Shown: piece after piece, positions 41,098 through 50,361 of the stretch
Layout of the letters: the number at the start of each line of letters is the position of its first letter
Numbering within the stretch: the stretch's first letter is position 1
Source: Streptomyces rugosispiralis
GTDB lineage: Bacteria > Actinomycetota > Actinomycetes > Streptomycetales > Streptomycetaceae
Assembly: GCF_024505145.1 (NCBI RefSeq)
Contig: NZ_JANIAA010000042.1
Coordinates: forward strand, 25,037 to 89,036
DNA length: 64,000 nucleotides
Direction: 5' to 3'
Notes under the pieces: generated by a model
The model's database searches: none
Seen by the model: the letters and a program-made list of their open reading frames with translations, nothing else
Told to the model about the DNA's origin: nothing
Program-made: the position numbers and the translations under genes

Positions 41098-41940
41098 TCA
41101 GCAACGCCTCTTCACCTCCTCGGGATTGGCCCGGTACGGACCGGGGGAGGCGGTGGCGGCGGGATCGAGGCGCCACAACGAGACCGATATGCAGTAGGCG
41201 GAGGGGCCGTCGGTGTAGTCGCCGGACGGGCTGCCGATGCCCTCGGCCTGGAGAACCCCGACCCGGGTGCCCGAGCGCATCAGGACGACCTGGGCGTCAT
41301 GCGGTGCGCGGGGCGAATGCCAGCCGTAGGTCATGGTGGTCGGCCGGCCGGCCGCGAGTTTGGGCGACGAGGTGGTGCCCAGCGCCTTGGGAGGGCCACA
41401 TCGGTCCTTCAGCGTTTCCTCGAGGGAGGCGAAGACCTTCGCGGCCTCGCCGGCGCTCGCATAGGCGTTGATGGTGTGACGCGCCTGCTCCGCCTTGCGG
41501 CCCTGATAGTCGCGGGTGCGCTGGGCAAGGGGGCGCGGACCGTCGAGGCGGCAGCTGGGGGAGAGGTCGAGCAGCGGTGCCCGGCCCTCGTCGGTGGGGT
41601 TGATGGTGGAGTCGGCCGTCTTCCAGCGCATCATCGCGTCGAACGGCAGCGCAGAGGGGCGGAGGAGTGCGCCGGCCGGGATCGGTGCCCTTGGGGCGCG
41701 GTCCGTTCGCGGGGCGGGCGGTGCCGCCGGCAGCGTACGGGTGGAGTCGTCGCCCGGCAGCAGCCGCCAGGAGCCAGCGGTCACGGCGGCCACCGCCAGG
41801 ACGGCAGCGGCGGCGATCGCGGTGCGCTGCCGTGCGCGGCGCCGGTGGCCCCGCGCACGCACGGCTTCCGGGCCCGCCAGCCGTATGGAGGGCTCGATAT
41901 CACGAGCGATATCGCGCAGGCGCTCGTCCAGATCAGCCAT
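41098..41940 (-). CDS. Putative anti-sigma-like membrane protein
   Basis: 280 residues. Cytoplasmic N-terminus of about 35 residues (MADLDERLRDIARDIEPSIRLAGPEAVRARG), an Arg cluster, one membrane helix (IAAAAVLAVAAVTAGSW, about 43-60), then an extracytoplasmic domain with a few Cys. The start overlaps the end of the sigma factor gene by eight bases. A one-helix protein coupled to an ECF-type sigma gene is usually its anti-sigma factor, but no zinc-binding ZAS motif (HxxxCxxC) is present, so this is by context only. The outer domain resembles Streptomyces proteins of unknown role. Confidence 0.7.
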   Translation of the reverse strand: MADLDERLRDIARDIEPSIRLAGPEAVRARGHRRRARQRTAIAAAAVLAVAAVTAGSWRLLPGDDSTRTLPAAPPAPRTDRAPRAPIPAGALLRPSALPFDAMMRWKTADSTINPTDEGRAPLLDLSPSCRLDGPRPLAQRTRDYQGRKAEQARHTINAYASAGEAAKVFASLEETLKDRCGPPKALGTTSSPKLAAGRPTTMTYGWHSPRAPHDAQVVLMRSGTRVGVLQAEGIGSPSGDYTDGPSAYCISVSLWRLDPAATASPGPYRANPEEVKRRC

Positions 41941-42556
41941 GGGAGGGCACCTCCTTGGGGTGGCAGACGGGCGGATGGGGAGCCGGTGTTGGTGCCGGTG
42001 CCGGTGCCGGTGCCGGTGTTGGTGCCGGTGCCGGTGTCGGTGCCTCGGTGTCGGCAGTGGCTTCGGGGTCGGCGAGATGGGAGCCGAGGGCCTTGCGGGC
42101 ACGGCTCAGCCGGGTGCGCACGGCGCCGGGGGAGACGCCGGTCTCCCGGGCCACCTGCTCAATGGGCAGATCGAGCAGGTGGTGCAGGACCACGGCCGTA
42201 CGCTGCTCGGGCTTCAGCCCGCGCAGGGCATGGACCAGCGCCACCCGGTCCGGGGCGAGATCGGGGAGATCGGGGGGCGGGCCATGGCGGAAGTGGGCCC
42301 GCATGCGGTTACGGGCGCGGCGCCAGGAGCTGACGGCGAGACGCAGGGCGACGGTGCGCACCCACGGCGTGGGATCACCCTCGGCGGTGAGGCGGTCCCA
42401 GCGCTGCCACGCCCGGGCATACGCCTCCTGCACCGCGTCCTCGGCCTCGGCGAGATCGCCCGTCGCCGCATAGACCGCGGCCACGAGCCGCTTCGCCGTA
42501 ACCGTATAGAACTGGTCGAAATCGGATGGTGTGGATGAAGGTGATGGTCCTGACAT
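41933..42556 (-). CDS. ECF-type (SigE/SigM-like) RNA polymerase sigma factor
   Basis: 207 residues. Region 2 (about 8-75) is FDQFYTVTAKRLVAAVYAATGDLAEAEDAVQEAYARAWQRWDRL with the conserved DAVQEAYARAW. Region 4 (about 105-155) is LKPEQRTAVVLHHLLDLPIEQVARETGVSPGAVRTRLSRARKAL. The last 45 residues are a Thr-Pro-Ala-Pro repeat encoded by GGTGCC hexamers (41984-42040) and do not belong to the fold. ATG 42556 follows a GGGGGATTC. It is coupled by eight bases to the membrane protein, its likely regulator. Confidence 0.93.
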   Translation of the reverse strand: MSGPSPSSTPSDFDQFYTVTAKRLVAAVYAATGDLAEAEDAVQEAYARAWQRWDRLTAEGDPTPWVRTVALRLAVSSWRRARNRMRAHFRHGPPPDLPDLAPDRVALVHALRGLKPEQRTAVVLHHLLDLPIEQVARETGVSPGAVRTRLSRARKALGSHLADPEATADTEAPTPAPAPTPAPAPAPAPTPAPHPPVCHPKEVPSHG

Positions 42557-42621
42557 GAATCCCCCGCGCCCCCGCATGCTCCCCGCTTCTATGTAGGAAC
42601 ACGTCCGAAAGGGGCGGGAGG

Positions 42622-44694
42622 TTACAGACGACTTTCGGGGCCGCCGGATCCGTAGGACACGGGTGACACGGGAGAGGTGTGGGGCGTCGCCGAATTCGCG
42701 GGCGGTTGTGGGCCCCGCGGTGGCTGCGGGCCCCGCGGCGGTTGGGGGGTCTGCGGTGGCCGTGGGGTCTGCGGTGGTTGCGGCGTTCGCGGTGGTTGCG
42801 GGCCATGTGAGGGAGGGGTGCCCCACGGTGCGTAGGTGGGGTGGGGCACGTGCTGTGCCTGGCCGCCGGAGCCGGGCTCGTAGCCGGATCCGGGGGCGCC
42901 GTGGCCGTGGCTGGGTCCGGGGTTGCCGTAGCCGTGGCCGGATCCGGGGGCGCCGTGGCCGGTGCCGGGTCCGGGGTTGCCGTAGCCGGTGCCAGGTCCC
43001 GGGCTGCCATAGCCGTAGCCGGACGCGGTGCTTCCGTAGCCGTAGCCCTGACCGCTTCCGTAGCCGTACGCGTACCCGCCGCCGTACGGCCCCGCGGGCC
43101 AGAACGGTGCGGGCATCGTGCCCGGGGCCGGCCGGGGTGCGCGGCGCGGCCGGGGGAGCGGCACCGACAGCGCCGCGTGGGCCAGGGCGGGCTGGGCGGT
43201 CTCCCGCCGTTCCCACAGCCGGTCCAGCAGTTCCTTCTCGCGCGCGGTGAAGTCCGGCCCCGCCGTACCCCGGTACGCCCGCCGCCGCAACAGGGCCAGC
43301 GAGGTCGCGAAGGCGGTGTACTCGCCGACCGTACGGGCCGCCGCGGCGCCGTGGGTGCGGCGGGCGAGGTCGCGGGCGATCCCGCGGGCGCGCATCGAGG
43401 ACAGCGCGAGCGGCTCGGGCGGGGTGAGCCAGCCGGCCGTCTGGTAGGCGGTGAGCTGCTCCCGTACCGCGCGCAGCTCCTTGGTGCGGGACCAGAGCGT
43501 CAGCCAGGTCAGCAACCCGAACACCGGGACCATGAACAGGGCGTAGACGATGAGGAAGCCGTAGCCGCCGAGGGTCGCCGAGCCGTTCCAGACGCCGTGC
43601 AGGACCATCGCCGTCAGCAGCATCGCGATCGGTATGAGGACGCGGCGGACGCGCTGGTGTCGCGCCGCCGCGGCGGCTATGCCGAAGCCCACACCCGTCA
43701 TCGAGGTGAAGAGGGGGTGCGCGAAGGGGGACATCACGGCGCGGATGAAGAAGGTCGCGGCCGTGGTCGACCGGATGCCGGAGTAGCCGAGTGTCTGGTC
43801 GCTGACGAAGGCCGAGCCGAGATAGAGGATGTTCTCGGTGAAGGCGAAACCGGTGGCGGTGATTCCGGCGACGACGACCCCGTCGACCAGCCCATTGAAG
43901 TCACGGCGGCGGAAGAGGAAGAGCAGCAGGACGGCGGCCGCCTTGGCGCTCTCCTCCACGAACGGCGCGATGAAGGTGGCGCCCCAGGCGTCGGCGTCGG
44001 CCTGGCCGGTCGGGGACGAGGAGTCCACGGTGGTCATGAGCCACTCGGTGGCGAAACCGTTGGCTATCAGCGCGACCAGCGTCGCCGCGCACGCCCCCCA
44101 GGCGAAGGCGAACAAAAGGTTTCGCCAGGGCTTGGGGTCCACGCGGTCCAGCCACCGGAAGACCGCGATGATCAGCGGCACGGGGAGGACGGCGAGGCCG
44201 AGCCCCACCAGGAAGCCCTTGGTGCCCGTCTGCTCGCGTACCAATGCCAGGATGATCAGGCCGGAGAGCGAGAGCAGACCGGCGAGCGCGGTGGCCCGGA
44301 GCGCCTTGTTGTGCCAGACGCGGGCGAGGCGGCCGCCTGGGCCCCACAGCCGCTGACGGGGCGGTTGCGGCCAGCCTGCCGGTGCGGCGCCGGTGTTGAA
44401 CCACGGGTGCTGGTCACCGTAAGGGGAGCCGCAGGGCGTGGCGTGCGGGACGCCGGCGTACGGGGTGCCGGTGTGCGGGGTGTCGGCGTGTGGGGCGCCG
44501 GTGTGTGGGGCGCCGGCGGGCGGCGCGTGTGCCGCCTGCGTCGCCTCGTACGGTGCGTCCTCGTGCGGTGCGTCCTGCGGTGTCCCGTGTGACACGCGGT
44601 GTGGTGCCTCGTGCCGCGCTCCTTGTGGCGCCTCGTACGGCGGCGTCGCCGGTCGTGGTTCGGGCGGCTCTTGCGGGGGCGGGGACTGATGCAC
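42622..44694 (-). CDS. PrsW-family intramembrane metalloprotease
   Basis: 690 residues. Core about 130-400 with eight or so membrane segments and the PrsW motifs: FIAPFVEESAKAAAV (Glu-Glu), FAFTENILYL, SPFAHPLFTSMTGVGFG (His) and VLHGVWNGSA (His). PrsW in Bacillus cleaves the anti-sigma factor RsiW, and this gene lies directly upstream of a sigma/anti-sigma pair on the same strand with 66 bases between them. That makes the pair a candidate target. N-terminal 115 residues are His/Pro/Thr-rich repeats; C-terminal 130 are Tyr/Gly and Pro/Gln repeats, both probably disordered. Confidence 0.93.
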   Translation of the reverse strand: MHQSPPPQEPPEPRPATPPYEAPQGARHEAPHRVSHGTPQDAPHEDAPYEATQAAHAPPAGAPHTGAPHADTPHTGTPYAGVPHATPCGSPYGDQHPWFNTGAAPAGWPQPPRQRLWGPGGRLARVWHNKALRATALAGLLSLSGLIILALVREQTGTKGFLVGLGLAVLPVPLIIAVFRWLDRVDPKPWRNLLFAFAWGACAATLVALIANGFATEWLMTTVDSSSPTGQADADAWGATFIAPFVEESAKAAAVLLLFLFRRRDFNGLVDGVVVAGITATGFAFTENILYLGSAFVSDQTLGYSGIRSTTAATFFIRAVMSPFAHPLFTSMTGVGFGIAAAAARHQRVRRVLIPIAMLLTAMVLHGVWNGSATLGGYGFLIVYALFMVPVFGLLTWLTLWSRTKELRAVREQLTAYQTAGWLTPPEPLALSSMRARGIARDLARRTHGAAAARTVGEYTAFATSLALLRRRAYRGTAGPDFTAREKELLDRLWERRETAQPALAHAALSVPLPRPRRAPRPAPGTMPAPFWPAGPYGGGYAYGYGSGQGYGYGSTASGYGYGSPGPGTGYGNPGPGTGHGAPGSGHGYGNPGPSHGHGAPGSGYEPGSGGQAQHVPHPTYAPWGTPPSHGPQPPRTPQPPQTPRPPQTPQPPRGPQPPRGPQPPANSATPHTSPVSPVSYGSGGPESRL

Positions 44695-44756
44695 TCAACC
44701 GACCCTAACGAAAGGGGGAGGGGGACTCAGGGGTTATGCCCATCCCCTTGGGGGCG

Positions 44757-45572
44757 TTATGTGTCGTTGCGGCGGAAGATCAGGTCATGGACGAGGTGTC
44801 CCTTGTGCAGCCCCTGGCCCTCGAACTTGGTGAGCGGCCGGAAGTCCGGGCGCGGGGTGTAGCCGCCGTCGGCCTGGGAGTTGTCGAAGGCGGGGCTCGC
44901 GGAGAGGACCTCCAGCATCTGCTCCGCGTACGGCTCCCAGTCGGTCGCGCAGTGCAGCAGTGCGCCGGGCCTCAGCCGGGTGGCCGCGAGTTCGATGAAC
45001 TCGGGCTGGATGAGGCGCCGCTTGTGGTGCCGCTTCTTGGGCCAGGGGTCGGGGAAGAAGACCCGCAGCCCGGAGAGCGAGGCGGGGGCCAGCATCTCGC
45101 GGAGCAGGATGATCGCGTCGCCGTTGGCGACCCGGACGTTGTCCAGGCCGTTCCGCTCCGCGAGGGCGAGCAGATTGCCCTGGCCGGGGGTGTGGACGTC
45201 GGCGGCGAGGATGCCCGTGCCGGGGTCGGCGGCGGCCATCTGCGCGGTGGCCTCCCCCATGCCGAAGCCGATCTCCAGTACGACGGGGAGGCCGGGGCGC
45301 GGGCCCGCCGCTGTGGCGAACAACTCACCGAGGTCGATACGGCTCAGCCCGTCGATGTCCAGGCCCCACTGCGGCCACAGGCGGCGCAGCGCCTCGCCCT
45401 GGCCCGGGGTCACCCGGCCGCGGCGGGGGCGGAAGGAGCGGATGCGGCGCTCATGGTGCGAGCCCGCCGGGTCGGCCACGGGGCCGCCGGGAAACATCGG
45501 CTCGCTGCGGTCACGGGGGGCGGGCAGAGCGCGCTCCACGTGGGAATCGGGGGCGGTGGGCTTCTCGGACAC
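44757..45572 (-). CDS. trmB: tRNA (guanine-N7-)-methyltransferase
   Basis: 271 residues. Rossmann methyltransferase with VVLEIGFGMGEATAQMA (AdoMet site, about 97-113), the TrmB-specific FFPDPWPKKRHHKRRLIQPEF block (about 170-190) and GALLHCATDWEPYAEQML. It methylates G46 of tRNA. The N-terminus has an additional 75 residues including RIRSFRPRRGRVTPGQ, usual for actinobacterial TrmB. Start GTG 45572. The 700-base repeat-rich region lies upstream. Confidence 0.95.
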   Translation of the reverse strand: MSEKPTAPDSHVERALPAPRDRSEPMFPGGPVADPAGSHHERRIRSFRPRRGRVTPGQGEALRRLWPQWGLDIDGLSRIDLGELFATAAGPRPGLPVVLEIGFGMGEATAQMAAADPGTGILAADVHTPGQGNLLALAERNGLDNVRVANGDAIILLREMLAPASLSGLRVFFPDPWPKKRHHKRRLIQPEFIELAATRLRPGALLHCATDWEPYAEQMLEVLSASPAFDNSQADGGYTPRPDFRPLTKFEGQGLHKGHLVHDLIFRRNDT

Positions 45573-46278
45573 AGTGCTTCGATTCTACGGGCGGGGCGGC
45601 GAGGCTCGGCCGTGCCGACCCGGCGGGGGTGGGTGAGCGGGCCCTTGGGCGAGTGGGCCCTGCCCCTGGGTCGGCGGTTGGGCTCGGCTGGCGGCGGTTG
45701 GGCTCGGCTGGTGGCGGTTGGGTTGGGCCGGTGGTGGTTGGGTTCGGCCGTACGGCGGAGGCTGGGTTCGGCCCGTACCTCGGTGGCGGGGCCTGGCCCA
45801 CCGTACGGTCGGGGCTGGGCTCGGCCCGTACGGGGGCGGCTGGCCCTGGCCGTACGACCGCGGCAGGCCCTGGCCCGTGCCTCCGCGGTGGGGGCTGGTC
45901 CTTACGGCGGCTGGTTCGGCCTGTACGGCGGTGGCGGTCCCCGGTCCGTATCTCGGCAGCGGTCCTCGGCTCGTACGGCGGCTGGGCCTGGCCCACCGTA
46001 CGGTCGCGGCTGGACTCGGCCCGTACGACGGCGGCTGGACTCGGCCCGTATGGTCGCGGCTGGCCCTGGCCGTACGACCGCGGCAGGCCCTGGCCCGTGC
46101 CTCCGCGGTGGGGGCTGGTCCTTACGGCGGCTGGGTTCGGCCTGTAGGGCGGCGGCTGGGCTCGGCCCGTACGGTCGCGGCGGGCCACGGCCCGTATCTC
46201 GGCAACGCTCTCCGGCCGTACGGAGGCGGCGGCCCCGGCCCCTACCCCCTCAACCCCACCCGCTCCGTCACCCCTCCG
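45573..46278. repeat. Long degenerate repeat region, gene-free
   Basis: Repeats with core GGCTCGGCCCGTACGG fill 45650-46215. One segment of about 62 bases containing GCAGGCCCTGGCCCGTGCC occurs nearly unchanged at 45852-45913 and 46071-46132. Open frames on both strands are made of the repeat (for example PYGRGW units) and have no start signals. It lies upstream of trmB and downstream of the L-2-hydroxyglutarate oxidase gene. Confidence 0.75.
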
Positions 46279-47493
46279 TCACCCCGTCCGCAGGGTCTCC
46301 AGCACTCGGCGGGCGACCTCGCGGCCGATCGGCAGGGAGGCCGTGGCCGCGGGCGACGGGGCGTTGAGCACATGGACGATCCGGGGCGACTGCGAGATGA
46401 GGAAGTCGTCCACCAGCGTGCCGTCCGGCAGCACCGCCTGTGCGCGCACGCCCGCCGGGGCCGCTATCAGGTCGTCGGCCGTCACATCCGGCAGCAGGCG
46501 GCGCACGGCGTCGGTGAAGGCGCGCTTGGACAGGGAACGCCGCAGCTCACCCGCCCCGTACCGCCAGTGGCGGCGGGCGATCCGCCAGGAGCCCGGATAC
46601 GCCAGCGTGCCGGCCAGCTCCTGCGGGCGCACCGTATGCCAGGCGTACCCCTCGCGGGCGAGGGCCGGCACCGCGTTGGGCCCGATGTGGACGCCGCCGT
46701 CGATGCCACGGGTCAGATGGACGCCTAGGAACGGGAACGCCGGGTCGGGCACCGGGTACACCAGACCGTTCACCAGCGCGGCGCGGGAGGGCGTCAGCTC
46801 GTAGTACTCACCGCGGAAGGGCACGATCCGCATGCCCGGGTCGTCGCCCGCCAGCCGGGCGACGCGGTCGCAGTGCAGCCCCGCGCAGTTGACCAGGGCC
46901 CGCGCACGCAGCACCGTGCCGTCCCCCGTGCGCACGGCGACCGCGGAGGGGCGCCGGCCGATGGTGCGCACCTGTGCCCCGTACCGCACCGAGGCGCCCG
47001 CGTCCTGGGCCAGCCGGGCCAGCCGGGCCGCCACCGCGCCGAAGTCGCAGACGCCCGTCGTGCCGACATGGATCGCGGCCAGGCCGCGCACCCATGGCTC
47101 GTACTCCGCGATCTGGGCGGGGCCCAGCTCACGCACCGGAATGCCGTTCTCCCTGCCGCGCTGGACGAGGCCGTGGAGCCTCGGCAGCTCGGAGCGCTCC
47201 GTGGCGACGATGAGCTTGCCGGTGACCTCGTGCGCGATGCCGTGCTCGGCGCAGAACTTCACCATCTCCGCGGCGCCGCGCACCGCGTACCGCGCCTTGA
47301 GCGACCCCGGCCGGTAGTAGATACCGCTGTGGATCACGCCGCTGTTCCGCCCGGTCTGATGGCGGGCCGGGCCCGCCTCCTTCTCGAGCACGGTCACGCG
47401 AATGCCGGGCGCGGCGCGCGTGATCGCATACGCCGTCGACATGCCGACGATCCCGCCCCCGATCACCAGCACGTCGCAGTCCAACGCCGTCAC
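46279..47493 (-). CDS. lhgO: L-2-hydroxyglutarate oxidase
   Basis: 404 residues, FAD-dependent. The FAD-binding motif VLVIGGGIVGMSTAYA is at residues 8-23, followed by VTVLEKEAGPARHQTGRNSGVIHSGIYYRPGSLKA, which is diagnostic of LhgO/L2HGDH. FRGEYYELTP, GVHLTRGIDGGVHIGPNAV and the C-terminal FVLNAPSPAATASLPIG-like segment (IVHVLNAPSPAATASLPIG) follow. It oxidises L-2-hydroxyglutarate to 2-oxoglutarate. Start GTG 47493. Monocistronic by its surroundings. Confidence 0.93.
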   Translation of the reverse strand: MTALDCDVLVIGGGIVGMSTAYAITRAAPGIRVTVLEKEAGPARHQTGRNSGVIHSGIYYRPGSLKARYAVRGAAEMVKFCAEHGIAHEVTGKLIVATERSELPRLHGLVQRGRENGIPVRELGPAQIAEYEPWVRGLAAIHVGTTGVCDFGAVAARLARLAQDAGASVRYGAQVRTIGRRPSAVAVRTGDGTVLRARALVNCAGLHCDRVARLAGDDPGMRIVPFRGEYYELTPSRAALVNGLVYPVPDPAFPFLGVHLTRGIDGGVHIGPNAVPALAREGYAWHTVRPQELAGTLAYPGSWRIARRHWRYGAGELRRSLSKRAFTDAVRRLLPDVTADDLIAAPAGVRAQAVLPDGTLVDDFLISQSPRIVHVLNAPSPAATASLPIGREVARRVLETLRTG

Positions 47494-47737
47494 GCCATGT
47501 CACCTCCCCACGCGCCACACCGTCCAGTCGCCCGACCGTCGATCCCTATCATGACCTGCGCCACTGACAACGGCCTGAAACCCATGTGAGGACTAAGGTC
47601 CGGGCTAGGTCGGCCGGTCATGTGGATCGATTCATGCCGAGTCGCGCATTCCGGGTGAATCGCCCCTGATCCGACCACTCCGGTCAGCTCCCGCCATACC
47701 GCTCACCCCCGGTCGTTCACCACTCATCGCGGTCGCT

Positions 47738-47905
47738 CGCATCCGCTCCCACGCTGCTCGCATCCGCTCCCACGCTGCTCGCATCCGCTCCCACGCTGCT
47801 CGCATCCGCTCCCACGCTGCTCGCATCCGCTCCCACGCTGCTCGCATCCGCTCCCACGCTGCTCGCATCCGCCCTCGCGCCGCTCGCATCCGCTCCCACG
47901 CCCCT
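47738..47905 (+). repeat. 21-base tandem repeat, eight copies
   Basis: Unit CGCATCCGCTCCCACGCTGCT. The first six copies are exact; the last two are diverged. The array ends at the stop codon of the regulator gene. On the minus strand the frame would read MRAAWER repeats, but there is no sign of translation. Confidence 0.95.
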
Positions 47906-49368
47906 CACGCCGGCGCCACCAGCAGCGGCCGGGCCTGCTCGCGCAGCTCGGCGACGCGCGGCTCGTCGCGGTACGCCTCGAGGCGCCGCATCAGGTCGCG
48001 CACGTACTCCGTGGTGCGCGCGGACGAGATCCGGTTGGCGACCTCCACGGCACGCGCGCCCGCCGCGCAGGCGGCGTCCAGATTGCCGGACTCGAGTTCG
48101 GCGACGGCGGACACCACGAGCCGCAGTCCGTGCGACCGTACGAACTCCTCCGTCGGCCGGGCCAGCGCCTGCTCGGTGAAGCGCCGCACCTGGCGCGGCA
48201 GCCGGAGATCGCGATAGCACTCGGCGGCGTCGGCCGCGAACCGCTCGTGGCTGTAGAAGTCGAGCCAGGACGGATCCGGGTCGCCCGCCCGCGAGCGCTC
48301 CAGCCAGCCCTCGGCGGACTTCAGGGCCGCCCCGCAGGCGGGCCCGTCCCCGGACTTGGCCTGGGCACGCGCCTCCACGAGCCGGAAGAAGCTCATGGTG
48401 CGGGCGGTGGCCAGGCCGCGGTTGCGCTCCAGGGCGGCCTGGGCCAGGTCCACGCCCTCGTCGGCGAAGCCCCGGTAGGTGGCCTGGAGGCTCATCGACG
48501 CCAGCACATAGCCGCCCAGGGGGACGTCGGCCGCGGCGCGGGCCAGGCGCAGTGCCTGGATGTAGTACCGCTGTGCGGCCTCCTGTTGGCCGGTGTCGAA
48601 GGCCATCCACCCGGCGAGCCGGGTCAGTTCGGCGGTGGCGCCGAAGAGGGAGCGTCCGACCTCGTCGCTGTACGAGCCGAGCAGCAGGGGCGCCGCGTCC
48701 ACCCGGAGGCACTCGGGGACCATGGAGGAACGCCAGTCGCCGCCGCCGTACTTGGAGTCCCAGCGGCGCGCGTCCTCGGCGGCCTCGCGCAGCTTGGTGA
48801 CGTCACTGTGGCCGACACGCTGCGGCGGTATGGCGTCCGGCGACGCCGTGCCCGTGGTGCTCGCGGCGGTGGTTCCGTCCTCGGCGTCCTTGGGTTCGCG
48901 GGCCACCGAACTGTCGGCCGGGGATATGAGCCAGCGCGAGGCCGGTGTGGCGTACGCGCTTACTGAGAAAGATCCGGCCAGGCTCTGCCAGATGCCGACG
49001 CCGCCACGCCGACCCGCGAGATCCAGCCGGTAGAGCTCGGTCGCGGAGCGGACGGCCTGGCCGATGTCGCGCGGGAAGGCGAGCCCGACCTCGGGGGCCG
49101 GATCGGCGTCGGCCAGGCCGATTTCATGCAGGGGGACGGGGCGGCCGAGTTTGCTCCCGATCGCAGCCGCAATGAGGTGTGGCGCGGCGCCCTGGGGCAC
49201 CATGCCCTTGGACACCCAGCGCGCGACGGACGTCTTGTCGTAGCGAAGCGTCAGGCCACGCTGGGCGCCGAGGTCGTTGACTCTGCGCGCGAGCCCGGCA
49301 TTGCTGATCCCAGCGAGGGCGAGAACGGTGCCGAGCTTTTCGTTCGGCCCGCGTGGCTCCCTGGACAT
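47905..49368 (-). CDS. Sporulation-associated regulator (HTH plus TPR, NsdA-like)
   Basis: 487 residues. The N-terminal region (about 10-70: KLGTVLALAGISNAGLARRVNDLG ... RYDKTSVARWVSKGMVP) is a helix-turn-helix-like domain. The region from about 230 onward is helical with TPR character (GYVLASMSLQATYRGFADEGVDLAQAALERN, HGLRLVVSAVAELESGNLDAACAAGARAVEVANR). It matches, from memory, the NsdA/ORF1590 sporulation-associated family, which influences differentiation in Streptomyces. ATG 49368 follows GAGGGGTGC. Divergent from the asparagine-synthase-like gene across nearly 1 kb. Confidence 0.82.
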   Translation of the reverse strand: MSREPRGPNEKLGTVLALAGISNAGLARRVNDLGAQRGLTLRYDKTSVARWVSKGMVPQGAAPHLIAAAIGSKLGRPVPLHEIGLADADPAPEVGLAFPRDIGQAVRSATELYRLDLAGRRGGVGIWQSLAGSFSVSAYATPASRWLISPADSSVAREPKDAEDGTTAASTTGTASPDAIPPQRVGHSDVTKLREAAEDARRWDSKYGGGDWRSSMVPECLRVDAAPLLLGSYSDEVGRSLFGATAELTRLAGWMAFDTGQQEAAQRYYIQALRLARAAADVPLGGYVLASMSLQATYRGFADEGVDLAQAALERNRGLATARTMSFFRLVEARAQAKSGDGPACGAALKSAEGWLERSRAGDPDPSWLDFYSHERFAADAAECYRDLRLPRQVRRFTEQALARPTEEFVRSHGLRLVVSAVAELESGNLDAACAAGARAVEVANRISSARTTEYVRDLMRRLEAYRDEPRVAELREQARPLLVAPA

Positions 49369-50361
49369 GCGCACCCCTCGACAGCACCGACGGCCGCCCC
49401 GGCATAGGCGCGGGGCATTCGTAAACCCAGCGTAGTTCGCCGCATCCCGACCGTTAAGAGGTGGTGTACCGGATGGCGAGATTCTTGTACGAACGGGCGT
49501 GCGGGGCGTGACGTGTGCTCCCGGTGTGTGTGGCTGTGCGCCCGTGTGTGCGCTCTGTCTCCGTCGCGGCGGGGACGTTTCGATGGGTCCTGCGTGGGTC
49601 GGCCCGCTGTACTGGATCCAGTGGGCTGGGGGACGCCGCCGCCTCATTCCCCGCGGGCGGCGGAACGGTCCGGGAGGCGAATGCCGCCTCCCGGACTGTC
49701 GTGTCAGGAGGCGCGAGAGGCGGAAGTTGAGTCCTTACAGGTCGTCCGCAAGACCAACGAGAGCGCCACGGCAATTTGGCTGAATATCGCTCCTCACGGC
49801 CGGGCTCCCGCGTCGGGCCGGGGAGGGGGAGGCCCGACGCGGGAAGCCCTCCTCCGCGTCGATCACGCCCGGATTCGGCATGGATTCCGCCCAGTTCTCC
49901 CCTGGAGCCGTGGGGCGCCTAGCACATGCCGTGAGTGCTGCCGCACGCGGTGGCCGTCGTGGCGTGGAGCGGTAAGGCCCGCGTGTGGTCTGCGGATTGG
50001 CACCCGCTCGGCGCTCGGTCTGCGCCCTTTCCGTGCGCCCCTTCGTGCGCCTCTTGCGCGCCGCTCCGCACACTCGTCGATGCCCTTGCGCTCTTGCGCG
50101 CCCCAATCGTGGCAGCATGGGCCGCGGCGGAACGGTGGGTCGCTACCGGCGGTGGTTCCCTCGATGGGCTCCTTACGGATGCCTTCGTGAGAGGCGTCAC
50201 CCCCTGGGATCAACTCTGCGATTACTGCGGTCATATGTGGTCACAGGACATCCAGGAGATCCATGTTGTTGTCCGGTTCGATGCCGAAACCGTCAACGTG
50301 CTGTGCATGATGGCACCTAATTCTTGGTTGCCCTGGATGCCCACAGCCTGTGGAGGCGGCG
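49369..50361. other. 1-kb divergent intergenic region with strong hairpins
   Basis: No protein gene is convincing. Two perfect hairpins are present: GTCCGGGAGGCG / CGCCTCCCGGAC (49668-49696) and CCCGCGTCGGGCC / GGCCCGACGCGGG (49807-49843, 11-base loop). The 110 bases between them are lower in GC. This could be a small RNA gene with a terminator, or a long structured leader. From 49935 one frame is open into the next gene but lacks a ribosome binding site. Confidence 0.5.

Noticed and set aside
47632..47889. An 85-codon frame of MRAAWER repeats
   Set aside because: It is the translation of the 21-base tandem array and has no ribosome binding site.
47730..47910. The 21-base array as a possible CRISPR
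   Set aside because: The units are contiguous with no spacers. No CRISPR array was seen anywhere in the window.
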